51,497 nucleotides of DNA from NCBI GenBank assembly GCA_902610115.1, contig CACLUK010000006.1, forward strand, positions 1 through 51,497, in the 5' to 3' direction. The notes beneath the pieces were generated by a model. That model saw only the letters and a program-made list of their open reading frames with translations, was not told the DNA's origin and did not search any database. A program made the translations under genes and the position numbers. Below are positions 34,122 to 41,239 of the stretch, one piece after another. The DNA is from an uncultured Pelagibacteraceae bacterium (GTDB lineage: Bacteria; Pseudomonadota; Alphaproteobacteria; Pelagibacterales; Pelagibacteraceae). The stretch's first letter is position 1. Each line of letters starts with the position of its first letter.

Positions 34122-34160
34122 ATGAAAAAACTTTTAGCGATCGTGGTTCTGGATTTATAA
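34122..34160 (+). pseudogene. Orphan signal-peptide start (12-codon gene remnant)
   Basis: ATG followed by codons for KKLLAIVVLDL and then TAA. The DNA closely matches the first bases of the serine hydrolase gene (31871: ATGAAAAAACTTTTAG, then ATCGTGGTTCT in both) and, less well, of the lyase-like gene (30603). The rest of the gene is gone; the transporter ATG follows 15 bases later. This looks like the scar of a lost secreted-protein gene. Confidence 0.7.
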
Positions 34161-34174
34161 GATATTAAATTAGC

Positions 34175-35389
34175 ATGAATTTAAAATCTTATAAATTTTC
34201 TCTTTATGATTTTGCTAATTCTGCCTTTACAACAGTTATTATAACTTTTGTTTTCTCAAATTATTTTGCGGAGTCAATTGTTCAAGATATGGTTAATGGC
34301 CAGGCATATTGGGGTTGGGCCATTTCAGTATCAGGACTATGCATTGCATTAAGTGGACCCTTTTTAGGAAATTTAGCTGATAAGAAGAATTTAAACTCAA
34401 TTATCTTAAAATCAAGCACCTATTTATGTATACTTTTTACAGCAGCATTATGGTTTGCAAAACCATCTACTGAATATATTTTATTTACCTTAATCATAGT
34501 TTGTTTGGCAAACTATTTTTATGAACTAAGTTCTATTTTCTATAATTCATTATTAATTCATTCAGCGGACAAACAACATGTGGGAAAGGTGTCTGGTTTT
34601 GCTTTTGCGCTGGGGTATTTAGGTGGCATTATCACACTTATTTTGACCATTATTTTATTAATTCAATCAAATTATTTAATCGATTTAGATCAAAAAATTA
34701 ATTTTAGATCCACTGCCATTTTTGTAGCTCTTTGGTTTCTCATTTTTTCCTATCCACTATTAAGTCAAACAAAATATAAAAAAGTTGAACCAAACAAAAA
34801 AAAATCAAATAGTTTAAAAAAGATTCTTTGGAATAATGGTCTAACTAACACAACTCGTTTTTTGTTTGCACGGCTACTTTATGCTGATGGTTTAAATACC
34901 ATTTTTGTCATGGGAGGTATTTTTGCTGTTGGGGTATTTAAACTATCAATAAATGAACTTTTAATGATGTCTGTTTTAATGAATGTTGCTGCTTTAATAG
35001 GTGCTAGTTTTGGTGGATATTTCAATGATAAATATAATTCAAAAAAAACAATTTCCTTTTCCTTGATATGTCTTATTTTCTTCTCCATTTTAATCATTTT
35101 TACACATTCAAAAATTAGTTTTTTTATTTTTTCATTTTTCTTGGGATTATTTATAGGACCAATACAATCAGCTAGTAGGGTCATGATAACTAAATTAACA
35201 AAAATTGAGGATCAGAATAAAGCCTTTGGTTTATTTGCTACTTCTGGAAAGCTAACGTCTTTTTTTGGCCCATTTTTAGTAGGAACCATTACTTTCATAA
35301 CTGAAAATCAAAGGATAGGTTTTGCCTCAGTTCTTTTACTGCTCTTTTTTGGATGGATCATATTGCATAGAACCAAGGGATTAAAATAA
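34175..35389 (+). CDS. UMF1/Atg22-type major facilitator transporter
   Basis: 404 aa with about twelve membrane segments. The start LYDFANSAFTTVIITFVFSNYF is the hallmark of the UMF1 (bacterial Atg22-like) MFS group. GPFLGNLADKKN is the MFS loop motif, and FFLGLFIGPIQSASRVMITKL lies in the C-terminal half. Eukaryotic Atg22 exports amino acids from vacuoles; bacterial substrates are largely unknown. Here it sits between a polysaccharide-lyase-like gene and a GDPD-like gene, so uptake or export of a breakdown product is possible. It ends with a 1-base overlap (TAATG) with the next gene. Confidence 0.85.
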   Translation: MNLKSYKFSLYDFANSAFTTVIITFVFSNYFAESIVQDMVNGQAYWGWAISVSGLCIALSGPFLGNLADKKNLNSIILKSSTYLCILFTAALWFAKPSTEYILFTLIIVCLANYFYELSSIFYNSLLIHSADKQHVGKVSGFAFALGYLGGIITLILTIILLIQSNYLIDLDQKINFRSTAIFVALWFLIFSYPLLSQTKYKKVEPNKKKSNSLKKILWNNGLTNTTRFLFARLLYADGLNTIFVMGGIFAVGVFKLSINELLMMSVLMNVAALIGASFGGYFNDKYNSKKTISFSLICLIFFSILIIFTHSKISFFIFSFFLGLFIGPIQSASRVMITKLTKIEDQNKAFGLFATSGKLTSFFGPFLVGTITFITENQRIGFASVLLLLFFGWIILHRTKGLK

Positions 35390-36009
35390 TGTTTATACAC
35401 AGAGGATTAATTGAAAAAAACTTTAGAGAAAATCATATTACTTCATTTAAAGAGTGTATAAAAAAAAAGTTTAATATTGAGACTGATATTCACTTTACCC
35501 AAAACAATACACCCATTTGCTTTCATGATTATAGCTTAAGAAGGTTATTCAATATCAGAAAAAAAACTAGAACAATTCTTGATAAGAATTTAAAAAAATA
35601 CAAGATAACAAAACTATGTGATCTTTTAAAAATTTTAACTGTAAATACAAAAGTGTTAGTTGAGATTAAGCCTCTGCTTAGGAAAAATACTTTAAATCGA
35701 TTGCTTGAAACATGTAATGGTTTTAAGAAGAATGTTTATTTTATTTCTTTTAAAGAAAGCAATCTAGTCAAGATTAGAGGCATCACAAAAGATTTTAAAC
35801 TTGGTTTAATATTACATAGTCATCGAAAAAATGGTAAAATTAACCAAAAACTAAATAAAAATCATATTAATTTCCTTGTTTTTCATACTCAATTTTTATT
35901 TATTTCCAAAATAAAAAAAATAAAAAAAAAAAAATATTTTTACACATTTAAAAATATAAGAATGAATGATGCTAAATCAAATTATATTATTGAAAATATC
36001 ATAAAATAA
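35389..36009 (+). CDS. GDPD/GlpQ-like phosphodiesterase, short C-terminus
   Basis: 206 aa, cytoplasmic, with catalytic residues of glycerophosphodiester phosphodiesterases: His4-Arg5 (FIHRG), Asn15 in ENHITSF, Glu31 and Asp33 (IETDIHFT) and His46 (CFHDYSLRRL). A later Lys in VEIKP also fits. The domain normally continues to a GxDGIxTD motif near its end; here the protein stops at YIIENIIK, so the last strand or helix appears lost. A run of 13 A (35922-35934) lies in the coding region, a slip-prone site. It would hydrolyse glycerophosphodiesters from lipids or teichoic-like polymers; whether it is still active is uncertain. Confidence 0.75.
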   Translation: MFIHRGLIEKNFRENHITSFKECIKKKFNIETDIHFTQNNTPICFHDYSLRRLFNIRKKTRTILDKNLKKYKITKLCDLLKILTVNTKVLVEIKPLLRKNTLNRLLETCNGFKKNVYFISFKESNLVKIRGITKDFKLGLILHSHRKNGKINQKLNKNHINFLVFHTQFLFISKIKKIKKKKYFYTFKNIRMNDAKSNYIIENIIK

Positions 36010-36089
36010 TGAAAATAATATTCTCTAAAACAGTTCAATTCAATGAGATAAACTCATTTTCTTTATCGTTGTATGGCCACATTATTTAA
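36009..36089 (+). CDS. Possible 26-codon ORF or gene remnant after the GDPD gene
   Basis: An ATG overlaps the GDPD stop (TAATG), opening 26 codons that start MKIIFSKTV and end in TAA at 36087-36089. The same coupling pattern joins other cargo genes, so this may be the stump of a further, deleted gene. The protein itself is unrecognisable. The remainder of the gap to 36242 is AT-rich with no other gene that I can see. Confidence 0.25.
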   Translation: MKIIFSKTVQFNEINSFSLSLYGHII

Positions 36090-36242
36090 GCTCCTTAGGG
36101 AAGATAAAATAATAAATCTTTTTTAATATTTTTTTTAGTTTAGACATAAGTAATCAGAACATCTAATTATTAAGCCTATATTACAAAATATTTAATCTTT
36201 TATTAAAGAGGATTATATTTTTAAATATTAAATTAAGTAGTA

Positions 36243-36261
36243 GCGTTCTGTTGCCAAGTGC
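36243..36261 (+). repeat. Direct repeat GCGTTCTGTTGCCA, left copy
   Basis: GCGTTCTGTTGCCAAGTGC ends exactly at the stop codon of the small minus-strand gene. Its partner is at 36515-36533. The sequence is GC-richer than its surroundings. Confidence 0.75.
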
Positions 36262-36477
36262 TTAATATTTCTTTTTTTTACCTTTAGTTAATATTTGAGA
36301 AATTTTTTCCCAATTAGCAATTAAACTTCCGATAGAAAAAATTGCTAAGCCGTGATGTGAAGCAAAATCATCAAATTCATGGAGTCCAAGTTCTGCACCT
36401 ATTTCTATCAGAGCAGAACATAATAATATTCCATAAGTGAATAATGCTAATTTAGGATTTTTTTTAAAATCAATCAT
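36262..36477 (-). CDS. Small membrane protein flanked by direct repeats
   Basis: 71 aa with two hydrophobic segments (about 8-28 and 42-56) and a basic tail (TKGKKKKY). I do not recognise a family. It is the only minus-strand gene in the island and sits between two copies of a GCGTTCTGTTGCCA repeat, like a mini-cassette. The open frame, hydrophobic pattern and basic C-terminus suggest a real inner-membrane protein, but conservation cannot be judged here. Confidence 0.5.
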   Translation of the reverse strand: MIDFKKNPKLALFTYGILLCSALIEIGAELGLHEFDDFASHHGLAIFSIGSLIANWEKISQILTKGKKKKY

Positions 36478-36514
36478 GATTGATTATTTATCATTCTTAA
36501 TTGTAGTGCAAGGT

Positions 36515-36533
36515 GCGTTCTGTTGCCAGTTGC
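36515..36533 (+). repeat. Direct repeat GCGTTCTGTTGCCA, right copy
   Basis: GCGTTCTGTTGCCAGTTGC shares 14 exact bases, plus most of the next five, with 36243-36261. The two copies are in the same orientation and 272 bases apart (start to start). Confidence 0.75.
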
Positions 36534-36554
36534 CGCGGACAGAAAAAAACTCAT

Positions 36555-36602
36555 TTATTGTCATATAAAATATGGGAAGACTAGAAGACAACTAGAAGAT
36601 AG
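36555..36602 (+). repeat. Right-end copy of the island repeat (29-base box plus phased 11-mers)
   Basis: A box nearly identical to 33063-33091 runs into CTAGAAGACAA and CTAGAAGATAG (36581-36602). It lies 80 bases upstream of the intact tRNA-Leu, mirroring the cluster near the left tRNA fragment. A shared TTTTTACTT follows both this and the internal copy. Confidence 0.85.
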
Positions 36603-36682
36603 AGACGTAAAATAAATTATTTTTACTTATTTAAAACACTTGTGTATTAATATATTAACAATAACAACAAAAACAACGACGT

Positions 36683-36768
36683 GCCCTCGTGGTGAAATTG
36701 GTAGACACAAAGGACTTAAAATCCTTGCCCTTATGGGAGTGCCAGTTCGAGTCTGGCCGAGGGCACCA
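36683..36768 (+). tRNA. tRNA-Leu(UAA)
   Basis: 86 bases with encoded CCA. Acceptor GCCCTCG pairs with CGAGGGC. The anticodon stem AAGGA/TCCTT encloses loop CTTAAAA (anticodon TAA), followed by a long variable arm (class II) and T loop TTCGAGT. The first 39 bases are duplicated at 30037. It is therefore the reconstituted tRNA at the right edge of the island, and nadK starts 17 bases after it. Confidence 0.97.
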
Positions 36769-36785
36769 CTAAAATATTAAATAAA

Positions 36786-37544
36786 ATGTTAATTATTTCT
36801 GATAAAAATTTTAAATCTTTAAAAATAAAAAATTCTATTATAAAAATTTTTAAAAAAACCCCCCTAAAAAAGATAAATACTGTAATTGTTATCGGTGGCG
36901 ATGGGTTTATGTTAAAAACACTTAAGAAAAATAAAAATAAAGATAAAAAATTTTATGGAATAAATTCAGGAAATTATGGATTTCTTATGAACAAATTCTC
37001 AAAAAAAAATTTATTCAATAATATTAAAAAATCTAAAATGATAAGTATTTCCCCTCTTCAAATGATTGTAAAAAATAAAACTAAATTTAGAAAATTCTTA
37101 GCAATAAATGAAGTTTCAATTTTAAGACAAAGCAGACAGGCAGCAAATTTGTCAATCAAACTTAACTCAAAATTTATTATGAAAAAATTAGTCTCAGATG
37201 GTGTGCTAATTTCTACTCCAGCAGGTAGCACTGCTTATAATCTATCTGTTCATGGGCCAATTTTAAATTTAAATTCAAAAAAGATTTCGATTGCACCTAT
37301 TAGCGCTTTTAGACCAAGAAGGTGGTTGGGAAAAATAGTCAGCGATAAATCATTAATTACAATCACAAACTTAAGTCCACTTAAAAGGCCTGTTAGCGCT
37401 GTAGCTGATAATATAGAAATAAGAAACGCCAAAAAAATTTTTATTACAGTTCAGAAAAAAATTAAATTTAATCTTTTGTATGATAAGAACAAAAGTTTAC
37501 AAAAAAAAATAAAGTTAGAACAATTAAGAAAAGAAATTTCCTAA
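36786..37544 (+). CDS. nadK: NAD kinase
   Basis: 252 aa, slightly short for the family. GGDG is at residues 37-40 (VIVIGGDGFMLKTL), NEVSILR in the middle, and SDGVLISTPAGSTAYNLSVHGPIL is the conserved catalytic/NAD-binding block. It phosphorylates NAD to NADP. It starts 17 bases after tRNA-Leu with no separate promoter apparent and converges with tRNA-Thr. Confidence 0.94.
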   Translation: MLIISDKNFKSLKIKNSIIKIFKKTPLKKINTVIVIGGDGFMLKTLKKNKNKDKKFYGINSGNYGFLMNKFSKKNLFNNIKKSKMISISPLQMIVKNKTKFRKFLAINEVSILRQSRQAANLSIKLNSKFIMKKLVSDGVLISTPAGSTAYNLSVHGPILNLNSKKISIAPISAFRPRRWLGKIVSDKSLITITNLSPLKRPVSAVADNIEIRNAKKIFITVQKKIKFNLLYDKNKSLQKKIKLEQLRKEIS

Positions 37545-37546
37545 AA

Positions 37547-37622
37547 TGGTGCCCTCACACGGACTCGAACCGCGAACCTATTGATTACAAATCAATTGCT
37601 CTACCAATTGAGCTATGAGGGC
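37547..37622 (-). tRNA. tRNA-Thr(UGU)
   Basis: 76 bases on the minus strand with encoded CCA. Acceptor GCCCTCA pairs with TGAGGGC. Anticodon stem ATTGA/TCAAT has loop TTTGTAA (anticodon TGT), and the T arm contains GTTCGAGTC. It lies between nadK and rlmB, antisense to nadK. Confidence 0.95.
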
Positions 37623-37672
37623 TTGAGGTTTCTTTAGAATATATTAACTAAAAAAACAATAAAAATTAAGTC

Positions 37673-38416
37673 TTATTTTATTGATTGAGAAATATGGTGA
37701 CACACTATTGATACAGTATTTGAGATATTAAGACTCTCAATATTTTCACTCATTTCGACCTTAAATTTAAAATCTGAATTTTCAAGAGTTTTTGCTTTTA
37801 TACCGTAGCCCTCGGATCCAAAGACTAATACATTTTTTCCTTTCCAATCATTTGTAGTAAAGTCCTTTGTTCCTGATATATCAAATGAACTTACCCAAAA
37901 ATCTTTAGATTTTAGATATTTTAAAGATGTATTAAGATTTGAGACTTTAAATATTTTAATATGCTCCGTTCCTCCACTTGCACTTTTGTAAAGTAGTTTA
38001 CTTTTAGATGGAAAAGATCTTTCCTTTACAATAATTCCATCCATTTTAAATGCTACTGCGCTTCTAATTATAGAGCCAATATTTCTTGGATCAGTAACTT
38101 CTTCAAGTGCAATTAAATTTAAATTTTCTTTTTTATTGTTTATTATAAATTCTTTAAGTGTAATTTCTTCTAATTGTTCAACTTCAGCTACTAAACCTTG
38201 GTGTGAAGTTTCATCTCTACCACATAAGTTATCTAGTTCTTTTCTGGATTTATAGAAAATACTGATTTTTTTAAATAAGTTTAAATTTTGATTTTCTCTA
38301 TTGATTTTTTTTTGTGCATCTTCGGTGACAAATACCCTTTCAATCTTTCTTAAGGGGTTCTTTAATGCTTCTAATACAGCATGTTTTCCTACAATTAAAA
38401 AGGTTGTTTTTTTCAT
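37673..38416 (-). CDS. rlmB: 23S rRNA 2'-O-ribose methyltransferase RlmB (TrmH family)
   Basis: 247 aa SPOUT methyltransferase with an N-terminal L30e-like substrate-binding domain (LIVGKHAVLEALKNPLRKIERVFV). Its catalytic motifs are LIALEEVTDPRNIGSIIRSAVAF, NVLVFGSEGYGI and VEMSENIESLNISNTVSI. This architecture is that of RlmB/TrmH group 3. A 12-base palindrome lies just upstream of its start. Confidence 0.93.
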   Translation of the reverse strand: MKKTTFLIVGKHAVLEALKNPLRKIERVFVTEDAQKKINRENQNLNLFKKISIFYKSRKELDNLCGRDETSHQGLVAEVEQLEEITLKEFIINNKKENLNLIALEEVTDPRNIGSIIRSAVAFKMDGIIVKERSFPSKSKLLYKSASGGTEHIKIFKVSNLNTSLKYLKSKDFWVSSFDISGTKDFTTNDWKGKNVLVFGSEGYGIKAKTLENSDFKFKVEMSENIESLNISNTVSIVCHHISQSIK

Positions 38417-38425
38417 GTATTACAA

Positions 38426-38437
38426 GGCTATTTAGCC
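38426..38437. promoter_or_regulatory. Short palindrome upstream of rlmB
   Basis: GGCTATTTAGCC is a perfect inverted repeat nine bases upstream of the rlmB ATG. It could be a small hairpin at the ribosome-binding region or an operator half-site pair; no family match is claimed. Confidence 0.3.
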
Positions 38438-38554
38438 AATTTAATAGCATATTTTAAGGCAAAATGATTTATTGCAATTATTCCATAAATGCTTATAAAA
38501 CGCTTGTTGTTAAATGCTTTTTAAGTTAGTGGGTATCCCCACAATGAGTAGTAA

Positions 38555-38640
38555 GGAGGGGTACCAAAGCGGTCAAATGGGGCGGGCTGTAAACCCGTTG
38601 ACTTCGGTCTTCGAAAGTTCGAATCTTTCCCCCTCCACCA
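38555..38640 (+). tRNA. tRNA-Tyr(GUA)
   Basis: 86 bases with encoded CCA. Acceptor GGAGGGG pairs with CCCCTCC. Anticodon stem GCGGG/CCCGT has loop CTGTAAA (anticodon GTA), followed by a long class II variable arm typical of bacterial tRNA-Tyr. A small GTGGG/CCCAC hairpin lies shortly upstream. First of a tRNA-Tyr, tRNA-Gly, tuf, tRNA-Trp, secE series. Confidence 0.96.
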
Positions 38641-38685
38641 AACTTAAAAACTTTGATAATAATGGGCGTAACAAGTTTGGATTTT

Positions 38686-38759
38686 GCGGGTGTAGTTCAA
38701 TGGTAGAACGCTAGCCTTCCAAGCTGGATGTAAGGGTTCGATTCCCTTTACCCGCTCCA
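38686..38759 (+). tRNA. tRNA-Gly(UCC)
   Basis: 74 bases with encoded CCA. Acceptor GCGGGTG pairs with TACCCGC (one wobble pair). Anticodon stem CTAGC/GCTGG has loop CTTCCAA (anticodon TCC), and the T arm contains GTTCGATTC. It is 45 bases after tRNA-Tyr and 35 bases before tuf, the conserved bacterial order. Confidence 0.96.
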
Positions 38760-38794
38760 AAATAAAATTAAAATTTAAAGTGAGGAAAAAATAG

Positions 38795-39994
38795 ATGTCG
38801 AAAGAAAAATTTAACCGAAATAAACCACATTGTAATATCGGTACAATTGGCCACGTAGATCATGGTAAAACAACATTAACAGCTGCTATCACGAAAGTGT
38901 TGTCAGAGGCTGGAGGATCGAGCTCTGCAAATTTTGTAGCCTATGATCAGATCGATAAGGCTCCAGAGGAAAAAGAGAGAGGTATCACAATATCAACTGC
39001 ACACGTTGAATATGAAACAGAAAAAAGACACTATGCTCACGTAGATTGCCCAGGTCACGCAGACTATGTAAAAAATATGATTACAGGTGCAGCTCAAATG
39101 GATGGGGCAATATTAGTTGTTAATGCTGCTGACGGACCAATGCCACAAACAAGAGAACATATCCTTTTAGCTCGTCAAGTTGGTGTACCCGCTATTGTAG
39201 TATTTTTAAATAAAATTGATACAGTAAAAGATAAAGAGTTAGTAGACCTAGTTGAAGAAGAAATAAGAGAATTACTCACTTCTTATAAATTTCCAGGTGA
39301 TAAAATTCCTATAGTTAAAGGTTCAGCATTAAATGCGGTAGAAGGCAAAGATGAAGCTACTGGTAAAAATGCAATTATGGAATTAATGAAAGCTGTTGAC
39401 GAAACTATTCCACAACCCGATAGACCAAAAGATAAACCTTTTTTAATGCCAGTTGAAGATGTTTTCTCTATATCTGGAAGAGGTACAGTGGTAACTGGAA
39501 GAGTCGAGTCAGGTGTTATTAAAGTTGGTGAAGAAATTGAAATAGTAGGAATAAGAGATACAAAAAAATCTGTCTGTACTGGTGTCGAAATGTTTAGAAA
39601 ACTTTTAGACAGTGGTGAAGCGGGAGATAATATTGGAGCTCTTTTAAGAGGTGTTGAAAGAGATGACGTAGAGCGAGGTCAAGTTTTATGTAAACCAGGC
39701 TCAATAACTCCTCATACAGAGTTTGAATGCCAAGCTTATATTTTAAAAAAAGAAGAGGGAGGAAGACATACACCTTTCTTCACCAAATACAGACCTCAGT
39801 TTTATTTTAGAACTACAGATGTAACAGGTGAAGTAACACTACCATCTGGAACTGAAATGGTTATGCCAGGAGACGATGGTAAATTTACAGTTAAACTTAT
39901 TACTCCAATTGCTATGGCTGAAAATTTAAATTTTGCAATTAGAGAAGGTGGAAAAACAGTAGGAGCTGGGGTAGTAACTAAAATAGTTAAATAA
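38795..39994 (+). CDS. tuf: Elongation factor Tu
   Basis: 399 aa GTPase that delivers aminoacyl-tRNA. P-loop GHVDHGKTT at about residues 19-27, DCPGHADY (G3), NKID (G4) and the domain 2/3 segments [10 protein letters not shown] and [24 protein letters not shown] are all present. The ATG follows a GTGAGG ribosome site. tuf lies between tRNA-Gly and tRNA-Trp, as in many proteobacterial tufB loci, and not in the rpsL-rpsG-fusA position. Confidence 0.98.
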   Translation: MSKEKFNRNKPHCNIGTIGHVDHGKTTLTAAITKVLSEAGGSSSANFVAYDQIDKAPEEKERGITISTAHVEYETEKRHYAHVDCPGHADYVKNMITGAAQMDGAILVVNAADGPMPQTREHILLARQVGVPAIVVFLNKIDTVKDKELVDLVEEEIRELLTSYKFPGDKIPIVKGSALNAVEGKDEATGKNAIMELMKAVDETIPQPDRPKDKPFLMPVEDVFSISGRGTVVTGRVESGVIKVGEEIEIVGIRDTKKSVCTGVEMFRKLLDSGEAGDNIGALLRGVERDDVERGQVLCKPGSITPHTEFECQAYILKKEEGGRHTPFFTKYRPQFYFRTTDVTGEVTLPSGTEMVMPGDDGKFTVKLITPIAMAENLNFAIREGGKTVGAGVVTKIVK

Positions 39995-40000
39995 ACGCTT

Positions 40001-40076
40001 AGGAGCGTAGTTCAATTGGTAGAGCGCCGGTCTCCAAAACCGGAGGTTGTGGGTTCGAGTCCCTCCGCTCCTGCCA
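40001..40076 (+). tRNA. tRNA-Trp(CCA)
   Basis: 76 bases with encoded CCA. Acceptor AGGAGCG pairs with CGCTCCT. Anticodon stem CCGGT/ACCGG has loop CTCCAAA (anticodon CCA), and the T arm contains GTTCGAGTC. It is 6 bases after tuf and 15 bases before secE, so it is probably cut from a tuf-secE transcript. Confidence 0.97.
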
Positions 40077-40091
40077 AACTTGATATCGGTT

Positions 40092-40283
40092 ATGAAAAAT
40101 CCTTTGAAATTTATACAAGAAGTTAAACAAGAAGCATTCAGAATTACATGGCCTACAAAAAAAGAAACCATGATGGGAGCGATAATGGTATTTGCTCTAG
40201 CTTCTATTGCTGCAATATTCTTCTTAATTTTAGACCAAATTTTAAAATTTTTATTAAATCTAATTTTAACTATATCACTATAA
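40092..40283 (+). CDS. secE: Preprotein translocase subunit SecE
   Basis: 63 aa single-span SecE. FIQEVKQEAFRITWPTKKE is the conserved amphipathic helix, followed by one membrane segment (about 26-60). I chose ATG 40092 because the frame upstream runs through tRNA-Trp. It clamps SecY in the export channel. 4 bases separate it from nusG. Confidence 0.94.
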   Translation: MKNPLKFIQEVKQEAFRITWPTKKETMMGAIMVFALASIAAIFFLILDQILKFLLNLILTISL

Positions 40284-40287
40284 GAAT

Positions 40288-40812
40288 ATGAACTGGTATA
40301 TTGTACAAGCTTATTCTGGATTTGAAAAAAAAGTTGTGGACTCAATTAAAGATGAGCTTAAAAAACACAAACTTTCAGAAAATCTTGAAGAAATACTTGT
40401 TCCGACGCACAATGTTACTGAAGTTAAAAAAGGAAAAAGAACAAAAAAAGAGAAAAAATTTTTTCCAGGTTATGTTTTAGTTAAAATAGAACTAACGAAA
40501 CAAATATATCATTTGATAAAGAATCTTCAAAAAGTGAGTGGTTTTTTAGGATCAGCGGATAAACCAACTCCTATTTCTGACGAGGAAATAAAACGAATAC
40601 TTGGCCAAGTCTCTGAAAATGCCGTATCTCAAAAAGCAGGTATTAATTTTGAAATCGGTGAGAAAGTGAAAGTGTGCGATGGCCCTTTTGCCTCATTTAA
40701 TGGATTAATTGAGGAAATTGATGAAGAAAAATCTAGACTTAAGGTTTCTGTTTCTATATTTGGTAGGGCAACTCCGGTTGATTTAGAATTTAACCAAGTT
40801 GAGAAAAATTAA
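40288..40812 (+). CDS. nusG: Transcription termination/antitermination factor NusG
   Basis: 174 aa. The NGN domain begins WYIVQAYSGFEKKV and contains FFPGYVLVKIELT. A C-terminal KOW domain (about 120-174) has FEIGEKVKVCDGPFASFNGLIEEID. It links RNA polymerase to Rho or to ribosomes. It is abutted by rplK with no gap. Confidence 0.97.
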   Translation: MNWYIVQAYSGFEKKVVDSIKDELKKHKLSENLEEILVPTHNVTEVKKGKRTKKEKKFFPGYVLVKIELTKQIYHLIKNLQKVSGFLGSADKPTPISDEEIKRILGQVSENAVSQKAGINFEIGEKVKVCDGPFASFNGLIEEIDEEKSRLKVSVSIFGRATPVDLEFNQVEKN

Positions 40813-41238
40813 ATGGCTAAAGAAATTACAGGTTACGTTAAATTACAGATTAAAGGTGGCCAAGCTAATCCTGCTCCACCAGTTGGTCCAGCATTAGGGC
40901 AAAGAGGGATCAATATAATGGAATTTTGTAAAGCGTTTAATGAAAGAACAAAAGCCTTTATGGGTAAGCCTGTACCTGTAGTTATAACAGTTTATAAAGA
41001 TAAGAAATTTGATTTTATTATAAAGTCTCCTCCAGCATCACATTTTATTAGAGAAGCGGCTAAGTTAAAAAGTGGATCTAGCGAGCCAGGCAGAGTTGTA
41101 GCCGGTTCAATCACTATGAAGCAAGCTGAAGCAATAGCTAAAGAAAAAATGCAAGATCTTAATGCATTTGATTTAAAAGAAGCTACCAAAATTATTTGTG
41201 GATCTGCGAGGTCAATGGGAATAGAGGTTAAAGATTAA
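40813..41238 (+). CDS. rplK: 50S ribosomal protein L11
   Basis: 141 aa, usual size. [34 protein letters not shown] is the N-terminal signature and [16 protein letters not shown] is at the end. It binds the GTPase-associated centre of 23S rRNA. It starts directly after the nusG stop codon. Confidence 0.98.
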   Translation: MAKEITGYVKLQIKGGQANPAPPVGPALGQRGINIMEFCKAFNERTKAFMGKPVPVVITVYKDKKFDFIIKSPPASHFIREAAKLKSGSSEPGRVVAGSITMKQAEAIAKEKMQDLNAFDLKEATKIICGSARSMGIEVKD

Positions 41239-41239
41239 A

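Larger units (their letters stand above)
30035..36721. mobile_element. tRNA-Leu-flanked genomic island (integrase-less cargo element)
   Basis: An identical 41-base stretch at 30035-30075 and 36681-36721 (GTG followed by the tRNA-Leu 5' half through the end of the anticodon loop) forms direct repeats around about 6.6 kb. Only the right copy continues into a whole tRNA. This is the footprint left by site-specific integration at a tRNA gene. The interior holds accessory genes (30288-36477), repeated 11-bp motifs at both ends and in the middle, and an orphan signal-peptide fragment. No integrase, excisionase or phage gene is present, so the element is either immobile now or mobilised in trans. 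Flanking DNA on both sides is ordinary housekeeping or LPS genes. Confidence 0.75.

Noticed and set aside
38514..38714. 66-codon ORF across tRNA-Tyr and tRNA-Gly
   Set aside because: It runs through two tRNA genes and has no protein-like features.
40047..40091. N-terminal extension of SecE
   Set aside because: The extension would translate part of tRNA-Trp; the conserved SecE sequence begins at the ATG at 40092.
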